Assembly (NCBI GenBank): GCA_002402085.1
Contig: NVVB01000096.1
Span: forward strand, 3,968-11,799
Direction: 5' to 3'
Length of the DNA: 7,832 nt
Origin: Gammaproteobacteria bacterium
Lineage (GTDB): Bacteria > Pseudomonadota > Gammaproteobacteria > Pseudomonadales > UBA3067
Part shown: positions 6,654 through 7,832 of the stretch, one piece after another
How positions within the stretch are numbered: position 1 is the first letter of the stretch
Layout of the letters: each line of letters opens with the position of its first letter
Notes under the pieces: model-generated
Databases searched by the model: none
The model's input: the letters and a program-made list of their open reading frames with translations, nothing else
Told to the model about the DNA's origin: nothing
Made by a program: the position numbers and the translations under genes

Positions 6654-6770
6654 CTAAATCGACTGCTCAGAAAGGACCCAAAAAGCTATTTCACGGCCTT
6701 TTTCGATCGTTTTACGATCAATTATGACGACCTTAGACGTCCCTGGGGAGGCTTTTATTTTCTTTTGCAT
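6654..6770 (-). CDS. Small hypothetical protein (38 residues)
   Basis: The frame reads ATG at 6770 to TAG at 6654 and encodes MQKKIKASPGTSKVVIIDRK followed by TIEKGREIAFWVLSEQSI. It starts 4 nt after the stop codon of the upstream tail-Z-like gene. A clear AAGG ribosome-binding site overlaps that stop, 7 nt before the ATG, which is good spacing and suggests coupled translation. The N-terminus is basic (four Lys in 13 residues), then comes a short beta-like VVIID and an amphipathic helix. There is no signal peptide or membrane segment. I do not recognise a family. Its position just before the terminase genes hints at a phage accessory role, but no function can be assigned. It may also be a remnant of a longer gene. 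Confidence 0.6.
   Translation of the reverse strand: MQKKIKASPGTSKVVIIDRKTIEKGREIAFWVLSEQSI
6705..6719. repeat. 6-bp inverted repeat GATCGT-TTT-ACGATC
   Basis: Perfect 6-bp arms (6705-6710 and 6714-6719) separated by three T lie inside the 38-residue ORF, about 130 nt upstream of terS. As RNA the loop would be tight. As DNA it is a dyad that a dimeric protein could bind. It could be chance, but it sits in the region where terminase-binding or IHF-type sites are expected. No function is shown. Confidence 0.35.
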
Positions 6771-6774
6771 AACT

Positions 6775-7491
6775 CTACCTTGCTGTGCTCATCGCTTTGT
6801 TGAACGCTAAATTAAACTCTCTATTAAAGTTTCTCTTGTATGCGGTATCCGCTACACGCCACCAATCCCAGCGTTTTGAATAGCTCACATTCTTAACGAA
6901 CATTAATAGGGGCTTCGTTCGGTCTCCATGTATCGACCAGATGCCGCCAGGCATCCCCCCACGAGGCTCCATAACTATTAGCCTGAGGCTTTTATTCAGC
7001 TTACTTCGGTTTGTTGTATTCTGATTGTGATCGCGTTGCGCTTGGCAGTAAGACAGGATCTGATTAATCTGCCCTCTACTCATATTACCTGACTTATCAC
7101 GCCTAGCTCTCTTGCCGGGTACAGTGTAGTAACCGTCGGGAAGGATACCGACTCTATTAAGCTGGACTTCAAATGGTTTAAGCTTGCGCTTGCCGCCTTC
7201 GATTTGCGGCAATAGATAACGTGTAGCTGGGCTACCTGACCAGACACTATCCATGACCCAAACTTTTGCAGTCAGCCTGCTTTTAGTAGCGCGCTTAATG
7301 AAAATACTATTAAGCGTGTATCTGGTCGGACGATCAAAGACCCTCTTCATTTCTTTTACTTCAGCTTCTTTTATTCTTTTAGCTGTGTTTGTTAACGTTA
7401 AGGCTAATGCGAAAGGTATCTGTTTCTTTTCATACCTTGTTAGATCTTTAATTGTGTCGTCAACATAGGCGCTGGCATTAATTTCTAACAC
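6775..7491 (-). CDS. Phage protein resembling minor tail protein Z (GPZ-like)
   Basis: This is a 238-residue basic protein. The N-terminal part, with KKQIPFALALTLTNTAKRIKEAE and then a cluster of basic residues, has the look of lambda minor tail protein Z: a helix of Ala/Leu/Thr that begins IPFA, followed by Arg/Lys-rich strands. The middle (FDRPTRYTLNSIFIKRATKSRLTAKVWV) and the Trp-rich C-terminus (KRWDWWRVADTAYKRNFNREF) also recall proteins found in phage structural blocks. In lambda, gpZ acts at tail completion, joining tail to head. The start is GTG at 7491, sharing its G with the TAG of the upstream gene (TAGTG) and preceded by AGAAGG at 6-7 nt. No catalytic motif is seen. The family link is weak and a different virion or DNA-binding role is possible; the CDS itself is secure. 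Confidence 0.75.
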   Translation of the reverse strand: MLEINASAYVDDTIKDLTRYEKKQIPFALALTLTNTAKRIKEAEVKEMKRVFDRPTRYTLNSIFIKRATKSRLTAKVWVMDSVWSGSPATRYLLPQIEGGKRKLKPFEVQLNRVGILPDGYYTVPGKRARRDKSGNMSRGQINQILSYCQAQRDHNQNTTNRSKLNKSLRLIVMEPRGGMPGGIWSIHGDRTKPLLMFVKNVSYSKRWDWWRVADTAYKRNFNREFNLAFNKAMSTAR

Positions 7492-7832
7492 TATGCACCT
7501 TCTATTTTAAGTTTGTCTCTATCAATCCAGACCAAACCAGATTGATAATCATCACTATATACATCTAACTGAGCCTCATAAGATGCACCATCTATTAGAT
7601 TAAAATCGATAGGCATAATATCCACCAACCCATCGCCAATCTGCCAATTAAAACTGCTGGGAGTAATATTTGAGTCAATAACAAAGTCGGAACCTTCGGT
7701 ATTAAATACCGTAAACACCATTCTAATAATGCTCGATAGATTATAGGTAGCCCCGTCATTAAGTAGCGCTACCCTAATAATATTATTTCTATTAGCGTAT
7801 ATTCTAGCCTCGTGTTTGTCTCCGCCTCTCTT
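7491..7832 (-). CDS. Hypothetical phage protein, probably beta-rich (5' end beyond window)
   Basis: The frame is open from the window edge to the TAG at 7491, giving 113 visible residues that begin KRGGDKHEAR. An in-frame ATG at 7721 would give only 76 residues, but the sequence upstream of it (NNIIRVALLNDGATYNLSSI) continues the same domain smoothly, so the true start is probably outside the window. The pattern of alternating hydrophobic strands (IIRVALL, IIRMVFTVF, FNWQIGDG, SYEAQLDVYSDDYQSGLVWI) suggests an immunoglobulin-like beta sandwich, common in phage tail and baseplate accessory proteins. No family is recognised with confidence. It overlaps the next gene by one base (TAGTG), so the two are probably co-translated and may act together. 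The final residues KLKIEGA are polar. Confidence 0.65.
   Translation of the reverse strand, partial: KRGGDKHEARIYANRNNIIRVALLNDGATYNLSSIIRMVFTVFNTEGSDFVIDSNITPSSFNWQIGDGLVDIMPIDFNLIDGASYEAQLDVYSDDYQSGLVWIDRDKLKIEGA

Noticed and set aside
6630..6660. ATTCGAAT flanked by GGG and CCCC looked like a tRNA T-arm
   Set aside because: The T-loop cannot be given a 5-bp stem in either strand, and no anticodon or D arm or matching acceptor stem lies at the right distance.
6671..6699. AAAAAGG...CTTTTT as a terminator before terS
   Set aside because: The stem is almost all A/T with a long loop, lies inside the small ORF, and has no GC core.
7491..7721. Start of the rightmost gene at ATG 7721
   Set aside because: The frame stays open to the window edge and the residues before the ATG continue a domain-like hydrophobic pattern, so the gene is treated as partial.
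1..7832. Open frames on the + strand, such as 4-321, 1644-1946, 5571-5825 and 6609-6803
   Set aside because: They lie opposite strong minus-strand genes or the terS upstream gap, encode no recognisable domains, lack good ribosome-binding sites and would be convergent with the late transcript.

Overview
The window is a piece of a tailed-phage genome or integrated prophage. It carries the DNA-packaging and head-assembly block of a lambda-like phage of a Gram-negative (probably proteobacterial) host. No bacterial housekeeping gene, integrase or attachment site is visible, so I cannot tell a free phage from a prophage and cannot name the host. Base composition is moderate to slightly AT-rich and codon use looks even across the genes. 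Every gene I can support lies on the minus strand, so the block reads from high to low coordinates. The + strand holds only shadow frames.

In reading order: (1) 7832-7491, the 3' end of an unrecognised, probably beta-rich phage protein. (2) 7491-6775, a 238-residue protein resembling lambda minor tail protein Z. (3) 6770-6654, a 38-residue small ORF with a good ribosome-binding site. (4) 6653-6576, a short repeat-rich non-coding gap that is a candidate cos (packaging) region. (5) 6575-6063, terminase small subunit (Nu1-like). (6) 6094-4154, terminase large subunit (lambda gpA-like). (7) 4157-3939, a gpW-position head-tail joining protein. (8) 3939-2413, lambda gpB-like portal. (9) 2416-416, one polypeptide joining a ClpP-type prohead protease to a scaffold-like segment and the major capsid protein. 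(10) A rho-independent terminator at about 353-379. (11) 338-1, a DUF2190-type capsid decoration protein cut by the window edge.

The genes are tightly packed. Overlaps of 1 to 32 nt (ATGA, TGATG and TAGTG junctions) suggest translational coupling along one late transcript. The order Nu1-A-W-B-C/Nu3/E-D is the lambda order, except that protease, scaffold and capsid are fused and the decoration gene follows the capsid. TerS and TerL would recognise and cut DNA at cos and pump it through the portal. The fusion builds and matures the shell, the gpW-like protein seals the portal, and the DUF2190 protein coats the shell.

I found no new defence system or other undescribed system here. The most interesting signal is an in-frame ATG at 1771, preceded by a near-consensus Shine-Dalgarno, exactly at the protease/capsid linker. 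It could yield a separate 451-residue scaffold-capsid protein, as lambda Nu3 is made from inside gene C. Also worth a look are the terminator between capsid and decoration genes, the repeat-rich gap before terS, and the uncharacterised genes upstream of the terminase.
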